Below are positions 19,900-30,349 of a stretch of 64,000 nt of DNA, piece after piece. Where the stretch lies: the NCBI GenBank assembly GCA_013141175.1, contig JABFRN010000001.1:1441444-1505443 (forward strand), in the 5' to 3' direction. The first letter of the stretch is position 1; every line of letters starts with the position of its first letter. The notes under the pieces are model-generated. The model was not told the origin of the DNA. It worked only from the letters and a program-made list of their open reading frames with translations, and did not search any database. A program made the position numbers and the translations under genes. The DNA comes from Lysobacter sp. (GTDB lineage Bacteria > Pseudomonadota > Gammaproteobacteria > Xanthomonadales > Xanthomonadaceae).

Positions 19900-19974
19900 T
19901 GTAGGAGCGACGGAAGTCGCGACAGCCTGCCGAGAGACCTTCTTCCGTCTGTCGCGACTTCCGTCGCTCCTACA
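19900..19974. repeat. 26-bp perfect inverted repeat (GTAGGAGCGAC type) upstream of lptM
   Basis: Arms 19900-19925 (TGTAGGAGCGACGGAAGTCG onward) and 19949-19974 are exact reverse complements with a 23-bp loop. This is a common extragenic repeat in Xanthomonadaceae. It lies between lptM and the end of the protease gene, both on the minus strand, and could terminate the protease transcript. Confidence 0.92.
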
Positions 19975-20000
19975 AAAGCGTGCACACGGCGGCCAGGGCC

Positions 20001-22148
20001 TTATCTGTTGACGGGCACCACCGCCAGCTGGTCAAGCAGGAAGGCGAACATCTCGGCCTGTTCGCGATAGCGGCGGAAGCGGCCCGATTTGCCGCCGTGG
20101 CCGGCGTCCATATTGGTGCGGAACACCACCGGCTGGTTCGACGTGTTGAGATCGCGCAGCCGGGCGACGTACTTCGCCGGCTCCCAGTACTGCACCTGCG
20201 AATCCCACAGCCCGGTACCGACGAACATCGCCGGATAGGCCTGCTTCGACAGATTGTCGTAGGGCGAATACGACAGCATGTAGTCGTAGTACTTCTTCTT
20301 CTCCGGGTTGCCCCATTCGTCGTATTCGTTGGTGGTCAGCGGAATGGTGGGATCGAGCATGGTGGTGACCACGTCCACGAACGGCACCTGCGACAGGATC
20401 ACCCGGTATTTGTCCGGTGCCATGTTCGAGATCGCGCCCATCAACAGGCCGCCGGCGCTGCCGCCGTAGGCACCGACGCGGTCTTTCGCGGCGTAGCCCC
20501 TGGCGACCAGATCGTCGGTGACGTCGATGAAATCGGTGAAGGTGTTCTTCTTGCGGAACAGCTTGCCGTCGTCGTACCACTTTCGGCCCATTTCCTGGCC
20601 GCCGCGGATGTGGGCGATGGCGTAGACCATGCCGCGATCGAGCAGGCTGACATTGGTCACGCTGAACACCGGGTCCGAGGAGCTGCCGTAGCTGCCGTAG
20701 GCGTATTGCAGCATCGCTGCGGTGCCGTTGCGCTCGAAGCCCTTTTTGTAGACCAGCGACACCGGCACTTTCACGCCGTCGCGGGCGGTGGACCAGACGC
20801 GTTCGGTGACGTATTTCGATGCGTCGTAGCCGATCACCGGCTGCTGTTTCAGCATCCGGCGCTCGCCGGTGACGGTGTTGAGCTCGTAAGTGGTGGCCGG
20901 CGTGGTCAGCGAGGTGTAGCTGTAGCGCAGCCACGGCGTATCGGCTTCGGAATTGGTCGAAAAGCCCATCGAATACGCGGGCTCGTCGGCCTTCACGAAT
21001 TCCTCGCCATCCGCTTTCAGCAGGCGGATGCGTTCGAGTCCTTCCGAACGCTCGGAAATCGCGGTGAAGCCGTCGAACAGCTCGAAGGTATCGATGAACA
21101 CATCGTCGCGATGCGGCACCCACGCTTTCCACTCGCTGCGCGAAGTCGCGTCGCTGGCGGCGGTCATCAGTTTGTAGTTGGCGGCCGGCTTGCCATCGGC
21201 GCCCGGTGCGTTGGTGTGGATCACCCAGCGGCCGTCGAGATGGTCTGCGTTGTATTCCACGTCGCGCTCGCGCGGCGCGAACACCGTGAAGGTCTTCGGA
21301 TCGGCGGCGGGCGCGCAGCGCATTTCGGTCGAGACCGTGCTTTCGACGCCGATGCAGATGAACCCGTCGTCGCGGGTGCGGCTGATGCCCATGTAGAAGC
21401 TGTCGTCTTTTTCCTCATAGACCAGGACGTCGGCGCTGGCCGGCGTGCCGAGCACGTGCTTCTTCACCCGCACGGTGAGCAGCGTTTCCGGATCGTTCTC
21501 GATGTAGAACAGGGTCCGGTTGTCGTCGGCCCAGACCAGGTTGGGCGATACGCCCTTGATCTCGTCGGGATACAGCGCACCGGTGTCGAGGTTCTTGATG
21601 CGGATGGTGTACTGGCGACGGCCGTTGTCGTCTTCGGCGTAGGCGAGTGTGGCGTTGTCCTGGGTCACCGCCATGTCGCCGACGCTGTAATAGTTCTTGT
21701 CCTTGGCCAGCACATTCACGTCGAGCAGCACCTGGTCGTCCTTGCCCTGGCTGCCGTCGGCGGCGGCCTTGGCGCGCAGATAGACCGGGTAATCGTTGCC
21801 CGCGCGGAACCGGCTGAAATACCACCAGCCGCGCTCGCGGTACGGCACCGAATCGTCGTCCTGTTTGATCCGGCCGACGATCTCGTTGTACAGCGTCTCC
21901 TGCAGCGGCTTGAGCGGCGCCATCACCGCGTCGGTGTACGCGTTCTCGGCGTCGAGATAGGCCAGCATCGCCTTGTCTTCGCGCTTGTCGTCGCGCAGCC
22001 AGTAGTACTCGTCGTTGCGCACCGCGCCATGCGGGGCCTTGACCTGATGCGGTTTCTGGGCGGCATCGGGCGGCGGTGGCAGCGTGGCGGCGAGCGAGGA
22101 CAGTGGAAGGGTCATGAGCAGCGCAATGGGAAGCAATCGGGAGGACAT
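20001..22148 (-). CDS. Secreted prolyl oligopeptidase family protease (S9A, oligopeptidase B-like)
   Basis: A 715-residue serine peptidase with a signal peptide (MSSRLLPIALLMTLPLSSLAA). Residues 30-430 would form the beta-propeller, with YYWLRDDKRED near its start. The C-terminal alpha/beta hydrolase carries the nucleophile in GGSAGG, the preceding block HIRGGQEMGRKWYDDGK and the His in AGHGG. The frame opens further upstream, but ATG 22148 is followed by the signal sequence. It is a monocistronic gene. Specificity (prolyl or basic residues) cannot be read with confidence. Confidence 0.92.
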   Translation of the reverse strand: MSSRLLPIALLMTLPLSSLAATLPPPPDAAQKPHQVKAPHGAVRNDEYYWLRDDKREDKAMLAYLDAENAYTDAVMAPLKPLQETLYNEIVGRIKQDDDSVPYRERGWWYFSRFRAGNDYPVYLRAKAAADGSQGKDDQVLLDVNVLAKDKNYYSVGDMAVTQDNATLAYAEDDNGRRQYTIRIKNLDTGALYPDEIKGVSPNLVWADDNRTLFYIENDPETLLTVRVKKHVLGTPASADVLVYEEKDDSFYMGISRTRDDGFICIGVESTVSTEMRCAPAADPKTFTVFAPRERDVEYNADHLDGRWVIHTNAPGADGKPAANYKLMTAASDATSRSEWKAWVPHRDDVFIDTFELFDGFTAISERSEGLERIRLLKADGEEFVKADEPAYSMGFSTNSEADTPWLRYSYTSLTTPATTYELNTVTGERRMLKQQPVIGYDASKYVTERVWSTARDGVKVPVSLVYKKGFERNGTAAMLQYAYGSYGSSSDPVFSVTNVSLLDRGMVYAIAHIRGGQEMGRKWYDDGKLFRKKNTFTDFIDVTDDLVARGYAAKDRVGAYGGSAGGLLMGAISNMAPDKYRVILSQVPFVDVVTTMLDPTIPLTTNEYDEWGNPEKKKYYDYMLSYSPYDNLSKQAYPAMFVGTGLWDSQVQYWEPAKYVARLRDLNTSNQPVVFRTNMDAGHGGKSGRFRRYREQAEMFAFLLDQLAVVPVNR

Positions 22149-22513
22149 GATGAGGGACTCGGACCGGAGCGGTAAGACGCGGACGCGGTGCGGGCACGAA
22201 TGCCTGCTGCGGATCGTGCCCGAAGCATAGCCCGACACCGACATCAGCCCCCATGCCATCGGTCACTGCGGGTCTCGCAGTCCCGGGGTCGCAAGGCCTC
22301 CGGGCCCGACCCGGATGCCCCCGAGCATCGCGGTATCCTGCTCCGCCGCGGTCGCGAACAGCGCCAAGGACATGGACCGCATCGGTGAGGTCGCGCTGAG
22401 CCACGACAGCCGGTCGTTGATCGTCAAGGATATGCACGACACGCATGAGCTGATCGTCCGGATCGCGGCGGCCCGGTGCATCGGGTCGCCCGCCAGGCCA
22501 GTCGACGCCCGTA
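22149..22513. other. 365-bp interval with no supported gene
   Basis: Upstream of the protease gene and downstream of the second effector gene. Short frames exist on both strands (for example 22263-22481 minus) but none has a family motif, a good ribosome site or convincing codon bias. The protease promoter is expected near 22150-22230. Nothing else is recognised. Confidence 0.6.
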
Positions 22514-23632
22514 TCAGGCGGTTCTGGCACCGATGCTCATCGCCGGGCCGCCCTGCGTCTGCGACTGCTGTTGCGATGACTGTTCCTGCGCCTGCGCCAA
22601 TGCGCGGGTTTCGGCGATCGCCTGTGCGCGCCCCAGATGTTCCTCGGCCGGCTGCTGCTGCGCCTGTGCGATGTCGGTGTGGGCCGTGAACATCGGCTCA
22701 CGCCCCAGACCGTGCGGCGCGTAGGCGGCGATAGCGTTGCCGTTGTGGATGCCGACGTAGTCGACTTGCTTCATTTGCGGATTCGCGGCCATTTCCCGGT
22801 ATGTCGAGGCGGCGACGCTGTCCAGCGACCGCGGGTCCTGGACGCTGCCGGCCAGGCCTTCGCGGATCCGCGTGTAGTCGGTATGGCCCGGGTGCGAGGG
22901 CGAGCGCGCATCGTATTGCGCACCGGCATCGTTCTGCGCCTGGCTGTTCTGCCCTTGGCCGTCCCGCGCGCGGCTCTCGTCGGATGCGGCGGCGAGGCGG
23001 GTACCGGGGTTGGCTTCCAGCGAAGCGCCTTCCAACGGTTTGTATTCGCCGTTGCTTTTGACCGAAGGCGTATCGAGCGTCGGATAGCCGTGCGTGCGCA
23101 GCCGGTCGATCTCTTTCTGATCGACCATCCGGTTGTCGAGGCCCGGTTCGAGCTTCCACGGAAAATCATAAGCCGGCACACCCATGATTTCGCTCAGCGT
23201 GCGATAGGCAGCATTGCTGTTGACGGTGTCACTCAGGATATTGAATCCATAATTTGGATAATCAAGATCCAGTGCATTGAGCTGCCCTTTCGCAGCCACT
23301 GCAGCGTTCCATCTGGCCATGACCTCTTCTTTGTCTGCCTTGAGCACTGTCACATGATCCTGCCCATCCTGCAGCAATCCGGATTTGCTCGGCCGTACAC
23401 CCATGTGATCGGCGTATTCGGCGTCACGTGCGAAATGCCAAACCCGCAGCGAATGTTTGCTTTCATCATCGCCTACTGGAATCGCCTTGCCGGTTTCACG
23501 ATCAGTGGCGAGACCATGCAACTCGGCGATAGCGCGTCCTTTTTCGTCGCGCAGCACTAGAAAATCATGGCTTGCCCTGCCCGAGGTCCAAGGGATATCG
23601 AAGGAGCGGGCTTCGATTGAATATTCGGTCAT
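22514..23632 (-). CDS. Putative type IV secretion effector with C-terminal XVIPCD-like domain and Gln-rich tail
   Basis: A 372-residue protein without signal peptide. Residues 246-340 (SHPGHTDYTRIREGL, MKQVDYVGIHNG, AIAAYAPHGLGREPMF, PAEEHLGRAQ) fit the XVIPCD pattern, and residues 323-360 are rich in Gln as in X-Tfe tails. The N-terminal 160 residues are the presumed toxin: SHDFLVLRDEKGRAIAELHG early and DYPNYGFNILSDTVNSNAAY later. Conserved-looking His22 and Asn-Ser-Asn (138-140) suggest a hydrolase, but I cannot assign one. A lipoprotein gene lies directly upstream on the same strand, matching the immunity-effector order of the 9-11 kb module. Confidence 0.7.
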   Translation of the reverse strand: MTEYSIEARSFDIPWTSGRASHDFLVLRDEKGRAIAELHGLATDRETGKAIPVGDDESKHSLRVWHFARDAEYADHMGVRPSKSGLLQDGQDHVTVLKADKEEVMARWNAAVAAKGQLNALDLDYPNYGFNILSDTVNSNAAYRTLSEIMGVPAYDFPWKLEPGLDNRMVDQKEIDRLRTHGYPTLDTPSVKSNGEYKPLEGASLEANPGTRLAAASDESRARDGQGQNSQAQNDAGAQYDARSPSHPGHTDYTRIREGLAGSVQDPRSLDSVAASTYREMAANPQMKQVDYVGIHNGNAIAAYAPHGLGREPMFTAHTDIAQAQQQPAEEHLGRAQAIAETRALAQAQEQSSQQQSQTQGGPAMSIGARTA

Positions 23633-23725
23633 CCTTGCGGACCTCGCTTTGGCAAATGGCGTTCATGGAACTTGGTGCAGAGCACTGTCGTCATATCGCA
23701 CGAAACAGGGCATGGCCTGCATGAG

Positions 23726-24169
23726 CTAACCCAATGGTGTCCCCGCAGATCGCGGTAGGCATTCGCGCATCGCCGCGCTGAACGCATCGATGGCGCTGTC
23801 CACCCCGAGATCGACGAAGTAGGCGCCCGCGCCCTTGAGCACGATGTCGATCCGATGGGTGTCGGGATCGAAGGTCACCTTCACGCGAAAGCCCGACTCG
23901 TTTTCTTCGGCGAAGTTTCCGGTCTCAAGGATGCCGGACCGGATGTCCTTGCGGGTGACGCGCAAGTCCCATTGCTCGTCGGTTTTCTCAAGCCTCACGA
24001 CGGCCCTTTCCGCGCATGACAGCACGGCATCTGCGGAAACTTCCGGCGGCGCTTCGATGGAACTCGAAGCCGATGGGGCCTTCATCGGTAGACCATTCAT
24101 GGAACACCCCGTGGGTGCGATAGAGAGAAACAGGACCACGATGCAGAGCTTGCCGGAATGGAAACGCAT
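23726..24169 (-). CDS. Small lipoprotein, probable immunity partner of the adjacent effector
   Basis: A 147-residue protein with a lipoprotein signal (CIVVLFLSIAPTGC, lipid Cys22) and a compact mature domain of mixed character containing two further cysteines (CAERAV, MRECLP). GAGAGG precedes the ATG. It is 93 bp upstream of the XVIPCD protein on the same strand. A periplasmic immunity role fits other X-Tfe/X-Tfi pairs but is inference; the family is not recognised. Confidence 0.68.
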   Translation of the reverse strand: MRFHSGKLCIVVLFLSIAPTGCSMNGLPMKAPSASSSIEAPPEVSADAVLSCAERAVVRLEKTDEQWDLRVTRKDIRSGILETGNFAEENESGFRVKVTFDPDTHRIDIVLKGAGAYFVDLGVDSAIDAFSAAMRECLPRSAGTPLG

Positions 24170-24289
24170 GCGAGAGCACCTCTCTGGATGGCGGGTCTAC
24201 ACAGCCTCGGGCGACGTGGAGCACGGCCTGTTGCGACGGATTCGCAACCACGCTAGCCCGCGCGCCAGCATACATGGCGCGATGTGCGC

Positions 24290-25522
24290 TCAGGCGGCGA
24301 CCAGCCTGACCCGCGCGAAATTGCGCTTGCCCACCTGCAGCACACCTTCGAAGCCCGGAGCGAACGTGGTTTGCGGGTCTTCAACCACTTCGCCATCGAC
24401 CTTCACCGCGCGCTCCTTGAGCTTCCTGTTCGCTTCCGAATTACTCGGCGTGATCCCGGCTACCGTCAGCAATGCGGCGATGCGGATGCCTTCGGCCGGA
24501 ACGTTCACGTCCTGCAGCGCCAGCAAGGTCATGTCGCCTTCGCCGCTGACCGCCGCCTGCCAGCCGGCGATGGCGGTGTCGGCGGCGGCGGCATCGTGGA
24601 AGCGCGCGGCGAGTTCGCGCGCGAGGCGCAGCTTCACGTCGCGCGGATTCGACTGGCCGCCGTCGATCCCGGCCTTGAGCCGTTTCGCTTCATCGATGCC
24701 GATCTCGAAACTCAGCAGATCGATCCAGCGCCACATCAGCGCGTCGCCGATCTTCATGGTCTTGTTGACGATGTCGATCGCGGGCTCGGCGATGCCGATG
24801 TAGTTGCCCAGCGACTTCGACATCTTGTTGACGCCGTCCAGCCCTTCCAGCAGCGGCATGGTCAGCACGATCTGCGGCGGCTGGCCGTGGTGCTCCTGCA
24901 GGCCGCGGCCCATCAGCAGATTGAATTTCTGGTCGGTGCCGCCCAGCTCCACGTCGGCCTTGAGCGCCACCGAATCGTAGCCCTGCACCAGCGGGTAGAG
25001 GAATTCGTGGATCGCGATCGACTGCTGCGCGGCGTAGCGCTTGGCGAAGTCGTCGCGTTCCAGCATGCGCGCGACCGTGTGCTGGCCGGCGAGCTTGATC
25101 ATGTCGGCCGCGTTCATCCTGCCGAACCATTCGCTGTTGAAACGCACCTCGGTGCGTTCCCGGTCCAGCACCTTGAACACCTGTTCGGCGTAGGTCTCGG
25201 CATTGGCCAGCACGTCCTCGCGGGTCAGCGGTTTGCGGGTGACGTTCTTGCCGGTGGGGTCGCCGATCATTCCGGTGAAATCGCCGATCAGGAAAATCAC
25301 CTGGTGCCCCAGGTCCTGGAACTGCCGCATCTTGTTGAGCAGCACGGTGTGGCCGATGTGCAGGTCGGGTGCGGTGGGGTCGAAACCGGCCTTGATCCGC
25401 AGCGGTCGGCCGCCGGGTTTCATGGACGCGGTGAGGCGGGCTTCCAGCTCCTCGCGCTTGAGGATTTCGTCGGCGCCTCGCGCAATGAGGTCGATGGCCG
25501 AGGCGGTGGCGTCAATGGACAT
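24290..25522 (-). CDS. tyrS: Tyrosyl-tRNA synthetase
   Basis: A 410-residue class I aminoacyl-tRNA synthetase charging tRNA-Tyr. The HIGH motif is at 55-58, KMSKS at 233-237, and the tyrosine-binding [21 protein letters not shown] block lies between them; the C-terminal 65 residues are an S4 RNA-binding domain. Length and motif spacing fit the TyrZ-like subgroup. It is divergent from the M23 endopeptidase gene, with 207 bp between starts. Confidence 0.96.
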   Translation of the reverse strand: MSIDATASAIDLIARGADEILKREELEARLTASMKPGGRPLRIKAGFDPTAPDLHIGHTVLLNKMRQFQDLGHQVIFLIGDFTGMIGDPTGKNVTRKPLTREDVLANAETYAEQVFKVLDRERTEVRFNSEWFGRMNAADMIKLAGQHTVARMLERDDFAKRYAAQQSIAIHEFLYPLVQGYDSVALKADVELGGTDQKFNLLMGRGLQEHHGQPPQIVLTMPLLEGLDGVNKMSKSLGNYIGIAEPAIDIVNKTMKIGDALMWRWIDLLSFEIGIDEAKRLKAGIDGGQSNPRDVKLRLARELAARFHDAAAADTAIAGWQAAVSGEGDMTLLALQDVNVPAEGIRIAALLTVAGITPSNSEANRKLKERAVKVDGEVVEDPQTTFAPGFEGVLQVGKRNFARVRLVAA

Positions 25523-25660
25523 GGGAAATCAAACCGTGAACCTGTGGGGAAGATGGGGCCGGGAAGGAGACCCCGTCGACAGAACGGGGCCGCCAGCATG
25601 AACAAGGTGTTAAAGGACAGTTAACCCGAAATGTTAAAAAAAACCAAGCCTGTCAAGGAT

Positions 25661-25690
25661 TTGACGCAATCTTTTCGTCTGAATTATGGT
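25661..25690 (+). promoter_or_regulatory. Candidate sigma-70 promoter of the M23 endopeptidase gene
   Basis: TTGACG at 25661-25666 and TATGGT at 25685-25690 (or TTATGG at 25684) are spaced 17-18 bp, in an AT-rich stretch 40 bp upstream of the ATG. The match is good at -35 and weak at -10. Confidence 0.5.
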
Positions 25691-25729
25691 GTCGGTTCTG
25701 GTCATCCCTGACAGGGGGGAATCCGTCCG

Positions 25730-27196
25730 ATGTCCACATCGTCAAGCCGCACCGTCCACAACCGTCTCGTGCGGCTGCAGAACCTGCGTCAGGCCACGGA
25801 GCAGGAAGCCCGTCAGATCACGCCCGAAACCTCCGTCCAACCGGGCTTCAACGGCCGCTGGACGCGCCGCCAGTGGGCGCAGGCCAGTCTGGTCGCCACC
25901 ATGGTCGCGCTGCTCGGGACCATCGTGCCCGGCTTCGCGACCGTGCTGCAACCCGCCGCCGCCACGCCGATCCAGACCATGTCGCTGAAGCTGCCGCCGC
26001 TGTCGCTGGCGCGCCAGCGCGGGCAACTCGGCGACAGCTGGCAAACGGTCGCGGTCAAGCGCGGCGCGTCGCTGAAACACATGTTCGGCAGCCTGGGCAT
26101 TCCGGATTCGGAGCTCAAGCGCGTCCTCGCGCATCCTGGCGTGAAGGCCGAAATCGGCCAGATCACCCCCGACACCCACCTCTCCCTCGATCTGCCGGTC
26201 AACGGCAAATTGCGCGCGATCCGCTACGTGCGCCGCGACGGCCAGCGGATCCAGCTCGACCTCACCGGCGACGAGATCCGCGAAACCCAGTTGAAGCGCG
26301 ATGTCGACGTGCGCACCGTGGTGCTCAGCGGCAAGGTCGGCGGCTCGCTGTTCCGTTCGGCGCGCAAGCTCGGGCTGAGCGGCGGGCATCTGGATCAGCT
26401 GACCGACGAGATGTTCAAGTACGACATCGATTTCGATTCCGATCTCGACGCCGACGACCGTTTCAGCGTGGTCGTCGATCAGATGTGGGTCGACGGCGAG
26501 CTGGAAAAAACCGGCGCCGTGCTGGCCGCTGCGTTCACGGTCGACGGCAAGCTGCACACCGCGTTCCGCCACGTGCGCAACGGCAAACCGGAATACTTCA
26601 CCTCCGACGGCCGGCCGCTGAAGAAAAGCTTCATCCGCATGCCGATTCCCTATGCCCGGCTGAGTTCCAGCTTCGGCACGCGTCGGCACCCGGTGCTCGG
26701 GCGCACCCGCATGCACAAGGGCGTGGACTACGCCGCAGCCACCGGCACGCCGATCCAGGCCGCCGGCGATGCGCGCGTGCAGGTGGTCGGCTGGCAGGGC
26801 GGCTACGGTCGCGCGGTCATCCTCGACCACGGCAACGGTTACACCACGCTGTACGGCCACATGTCGCGCTTCGGCAACATCCGTCCGGGCCAGCGCATCG
26901 CCCAGGGCACGACCATCGGTTATGTCGGCAGCACCGGCATGTCCACCGGCCCGCATCTGCACTACGAATTCCGCATCAACGGCGTGCACCGCAATCCGCT
27001 GTCGGTGACCATGCCGCCGCCGCAGCCGCTGCAGGGCACCGAACTGGCCAGCTTCCGCACCGAAACCTATCGCGCGATGACCCGCATCCGCACGGTCGAG
27101 AACATCGTGTTCCCCGCCGCGATCGAAGGCCCGCAGGAAGCGGCGCTGGCGATCGCGCTGGAAGCGCGACCGGGGCGCAAACAAAAGAAGGGCTGA
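25730..27196 (+). CDS. M23 family peptidoglycan DD-endopeptidase (MepM-like)
   Basis: A 488-residue cell-wall hydrolase anchored by one helix (about 52-73) with the catalytic part in the periplasm. The central region (100-300) is the family's OapA/LysM-like and Csd3-like N-terminal domain. The LytM domain has zinc ligands His329 and Asp333 (MHKGVDY) and HLH (409-411), with family context [12 protein letters not shown]. It would cut cross-links to allow growth. The tyrS-M23-anmK arrangement is typical of this family. The tail is basic. Confidence 0.92.
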   Translation: MSTSSSRTVHNRLVRLQNLRQATEQEARQITPETSVQPGFNGRWTRRQWAQASLVATMVALLGTIVPGFATVLQPAAATPIQTMSLKLPPLSLARQRGQLGDSWQTVAVKRGASLKHMFGSLGIPDSELKRVLAHPGVKAEIGQITPDTHLSLDLPVNGKLRAIRYVRRDGQRIQLDLTGDEIRETQLKRDVDVRTVVLSGKVGGSLFRSARKLGLSGGHLDQLTDEMFKYDIDFDSDLDADDRFSVVVDQMWVDGELEKTGAVLAAAFTVDGKLHTAFRHVRNGKPEYFTSDGRPLKKSFIRMPIPYARLSSSFGTRRHPVLGRTRMHKGVDYAAATGTPIQAAGDARVQVVGWQGGYGRAVILDHGNGYTTLYGHMSRFGNIRPGQRIAQGTTIGYVGSTGMSTGPHLHYEFRINGVHRNPLSVTMPPPQPLQGTELASFRTETYRAMTRIRTVENIVFPAAIEGPQEAALAIALEARPGRKQKKG

Positions 27197-27345
27197 GCGC
27201 TGTCCAAGGCACGAACGGATCGAATGGATCCGCGTTGCCCCTGCGCACGGACGTGGATGCGCTCGGCGCTGCCGCCGCGGCGGGCCCGACCCGCGGCGAC
27301 CATGATCGTGTGGCGTCGCGCACGACCATCGGCGATGATGGCACG

Positions 27346-28482
27346 ATGAGCGACGACACCTCCGATTTCCCCATGTTTCTCGGCCTGATCTCGGGCACCA
27401 GCACCGACGGCATCGATGCGGCGATCGTGCGTTTCGGCGACGACGGCCGCAGCGTCGAACTGCTGTTCGGACGCACGTATGCCTGGCCCTCGGACCTGCG
27501 CGCGCGGCTGGTCGAACTGGGGCAACGCGGCGTCGAGCTGAGCCTGGACGCGATCGGCGAACTCGATCACCGCATCGGTCGCATCTTCGCCGAGGCCGCA
27601 AACCATGCCATGCACGACAGCGGCATTCCGCGCGAGCGGATCAGCGCGATCGGGTCGCACGGACAGACCTTGCGCCACCGGCCGCAAGGCGAATATCCGT
27701 TCACGATGCAATTGGGCGATCCCCATCTGATCGCCGAGCACTGCGGGGTGCGGGTGGTCGCCGATTTCCGTCGTCGCGACGTGGCGGCGGGCGGGCACGG
27801 CGCGCCGCTGTTGCCGGCGCTGCACGCGGCCTTGCTGACGTCGCCCCGGGAAGATCGTGCCGTGGTCAATCTCGGCGGCATCGCCAACATCACCCTGCTG
27901 CCGACGGGCAATGAAGGGTACGGCGAGGTGCGCGGGTTCGACACCGGCCCCGCGAACGGTCTGATGGACGCGTGGTGCCTGCGGCATACCGGCGCCGGCT
28001 ACGACCGCGATGGCGCATTCGCGCTGAGCGGACGGGTCGATACCGCGCTGCTGTCGACCCTGCTGCAGGAACCCTGGTTCTCGGTCCCTGCGCCGAAATC
28101 GACCGGACGCGATCAATTCCATCTCGGCTGGCTGGAACACCACCTCAGCGGACAGGAAACCCCCGCCGATGTGCAGGCCACTTTGCTGGCGCTGACCGCG
28201 CGCACCGTGGCCGATGCGTTGAATGCGGCGCAACCGGGCACGTCGCGGCTGATCGCCTGCGGCGGCGGCGTGCACAACCCGGCACTGATGCGCGCGCTCG
28301 CAGCCACGTTGCCGCGCGTCACGGTGGAGTCGAGCGCCGCGCACGGGCTCGACCCCGATCTGGTCGAAGCGATGGGCTTCGCATGGCTGGCGCGGCAGAC
28401 GCTGCTGGGACTGCCCGGCAACCTGCCCGGCGTCACCGGCGCGAAAGGGCTGCGGGTGCTGGGTGCGATCTATTCCGGCTGA
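27346..28482 (+). CDS. anmK: Anhydro-N-acetylmuramic acid kinase
   Basis: A 378-residue sugar kinase of peptidoglycan recycling, converting anhydroMurNAc to MurNAc-6-phosphate. The N-terminal phosphate loop is [16 protein letters not shown], a second block is SHGQTLRH and a third is [10 protein letters not shown], with GFDTGPAN following. The frame is open far upstream through the M23 gene, but ATG 27346 gives the family N-terminus. It forms a functional pair with the endopeptidase and the AmpG-like permease nearby. Confidence 0.95.
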   Translation: MSDDTSDFPMFLGLISGTSTDGIDAAIVRFGDDGRSVELLFGRTYAWPSDLRARLVELGQRGVELSLDAIGELDHRIGRIFAEAANHAMHDSGIPRERISAIGSHGQTLRHRPQGEYPFTMQLGDPHLIAEHCGVRVVADFRRRDVAAGGHGAPLLPALHAALLTSPREDRAVVNLGGIANITLLPTGNEGYGEVRGFDTGPANGLMDAWCLRHTGAGYDRDGAFALSGRVDTALLSTLLQEPWFSVPAPKSTGRDQFHLGWLEHHLSGQETPADVQATLLALTARTVADALNAAQPGTSRLIACGGGVHNPALMRALAATLPRVTVESSAAHGLDPDLVEAMGFAWLARQTLLGLPGNLPGVTGAKGLRVLGAIYSG

Positions 28483-28584
28483 CGATTCCGGCTGACTGGA
28501 TCAGGGCGTTGTGTGGGGCGCCTCGGCAAAAGCATCGGGCCTGAAGGCCCTCCTACACGCGCCGCCGACGGGAGTCGATTGCGG

Positions 28585-28944
28585 TCATTCGCGTCCACCG
28601 AGCTTGGAGCCCACCGGCACGCTGTCGATGTAGCGCGCCAGCTCGTTCGGGTCGAAACCGGTCGGCGATTCTTGTGCCGGGGCCGGGGCCGGCGGCGGAT
28701 CGCCGATCCGACCGATCAGCGCAAATCCCGGGTCGTTCGGTACGGTTTCCAGCGCTGCGATCGCCGACTGCATCACGTCCGACTCGGAGCCGTCGAAGCG
28801 CAACGCGCCACCCTCGCTGGCGTACAGTCCACGCTCGATCAGATGCAGGATGGTCTGATGCACCGCCCAACCGTTGGTCTGCGCGACCTTGCGGATGCGT
28901 TCGGCCAGCACGGGGTCGATATCGCGGAGGACGAGATCGGTCAT
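28585..28944 (-). CDS. Small protein with ribbon-helix-helix-like N-terminus
   Basis: A 119-residue protein. Residues 1-40 (TDLVLRDIDPVLAERIRKVA and onward to HQTILHLIERGLY) resemble an Arc/FitA-type ribbon-helix-helix segment. The remainder is acidic and Pro-rich and ends without recognisable domain. The frame extends upstream, but MTDLVLRD is the natural start and begins 4 bp after the AmpG-like gene. It may be a DNA-binding regulator or an antitoxin-like remnant; no toxin gene is adjacent. Confidence 0.65.
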   Translation of the reverse strand: MTDLVLRDIDPVLAERIRKVAQTNGWAVHQTILHLIERGLYASEGGALRFDGSESDVMQSAIAALETVPNDPGFALIGRIGDPPPAPAPAQESPTGFDPNELARYIDSVPVGSKLGGRE

Positions 28945-28948
28945 GACG

Positions 28949-30349
28949 TCATGAGGGTGCGGATGCGGGCGGCGCCACGGTGCGCGCGTGGCGCACCAGC
29001 CAGAGACACAGCAACAACGCCGGTATGCCGGCCAGCGCGGTGCCGGTGAAGAACAGCGCATAGGCGTCGAGCAACGTCCGCCCGACCTCCAGCTTCTCCA
29101 CGACCAGGCCGGAGAACCCCTTCAGCACCTTGCCCAGCAGCGCATAGAACGAACTGAGCAGCGCGTACTGCGTGGCCGTGTAACCGGCGCTGGTGAGGCT
29201 GGACATGTACGCCACCAGCGCAGTGCCGGCGAACCCCGTGGAGATGTTGTCGATCACCATCGCGATCGCGAAGTTGGTCATCGTGGGGTCCTGATGCGCC
29301 AACCATGCGAATGCGGCGTTGGAGCCCGGCCCGAGGATGGCGCCCGCAAGCAGCGTGGGAACCAGCCCGAACCGGACCGCCGACAGGCCGCCCATGGCGA
29401 TCCCGCACAACGATGCGATCAATCCGATCGAGGCGCGCACCTCGCCGACCATTTCCTTGGTCAGGCCGAGATCCTTGTAGAACGGATTCGCCATCGGCCC
29501 GAGCACGAAATCGGGCATGCGATAGAGGCTGATCGCCAACAGCATCAGCAGCGCGAATTTGCCGTGCACCCGGAAGAAGGCGATGAACGGTCCGACGATC
29601 GCATCGGACACGCCGCGCGCCGTCCACAGGATCTGTGCGGACGGCGACGCTCCCAGCGCGGGTTTGCGGACAGGCTCGCGCGCAAGGAACACCGCGATCA
29701 TGCCGACGCCCATCAGCAGCGCCATCACCCAGTAGGACGGCGCCCAGCCGATATTCGCTGCAAGAATCAGGATCAGCGCATCGGTGACGAGCAGTGCGGT
29801 GCGGTACCCCAACTGCGAACTCGCGCTGAGCAGGCCGAGTTCATCGCCGTTGTCCGAAATCTCGATGCGCCAGGCATCGATCACGATGTCCTGCGTGGCC
29901 GATGCGAATGCCGCGATCAGCGCCATCACACCGAAGACCATCAGGCCACCTTCCGGCCGGATCGCCGCCATGCCGATCAGGCCCGCGGCCACCACCAGTT
30001 GCGCCAGCAGGATCCATCCGCGCAGGTGACCAAGCCGCCCCAGCAGGAGCACATGCGTCTTGTCGATGAGCGGCGCCCACACGAACTTGAGCGTGTAAGC
30101 CAAGCCCACCCACGACAGGAAACCGATCGCGGACAGATCGCTGCCGCCATCGCGCATCCAGTAGCCCATCGTGTTGCCCACCAGATACAGCGGCAGGCCC
30201 GAGGCGAACCCCAGCAGCAACATCACCGCGACCTTGCGCTGGCGCAGGCTGCGCAGCACATCGCGCCAGCCGGGGCGCTGCGCCGGTGCTGCAGTCACTG
30301 GTACCGCAGTCGCCGGTGCTGCCGTATTCGTGTCCGCACCGCCCGTCAT
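28949..30349 (-). CDS. ampG: AmpG-like muropeptide permease (MFS)
   Basis: A 466-residue major-facilitator protein with 12 or more helices. Signature blocks include GFASGLPLYLVGNTMGYWMRD, VGLAYTLKFVWAPLID and ASATQDIVIDAWRIE, all typical of AmpG, which imports GlcNAc-anhydroMurNAc peptides. A Pro/Ala-rich N-terminal tail precedes the first helix. ATG 30349 overlaps the exonuclease stop (ATGA). Together with AnmK it supports a peptidoglycan recycling function. Confidence 0.9.
   Translation of the reverse strand: MTGGADTNTAAPATAVPVTAAPAQRPGWRDVLRSLRQRKVAVMLLLGFASGLPLYLVGNTMGYWMRDGGSDLSAIGFLSWVGLAYTLKFVWAPLIDKTHVLLLGRLGHLRGWILLAQLVVAAGLIGMAAIRPEGGLMVFGVMALIAAFASATQDIVIDAWRIEISDNGDELGLLSASSQLGYRTALLVTDALILILAANIGWAPSYWVMALLMGVGMIAVFLAREPVRKPALGASPSAQILWTARGVSDAIVGPFIAFFRVHGKFALLMLLAISLYRMPDFVLGPMANPFYKDLGLTKEMVGEVRASIGLIASLCGIAMGGLSAVRFGLVPTLLAGAILGPGSNAAFAWLAHQDPTMTNFAIAMVIDNISTGFAGTALVAYMSSLTSAGYTATQYALLSSFYALLGKVLKGFSGLVVEKLEVGRTLLDAYALFFTGTALAGIPALLLCLWLVRHARTVAPPASAPS

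Noticed and set aside
22263..22481. 72-codon minus-strand frame between protease and effector genes
   Set aside because: No ribosome site, no family resemblance, and atypical composition. Left as an unassigned interval.
25742..27601. 619-codon minus-strand frame opposite the M23 and anmK genes
   Set aside because: Arg/Ala-rich shadow with no motif, opposite two genes with full catalytic signatures.
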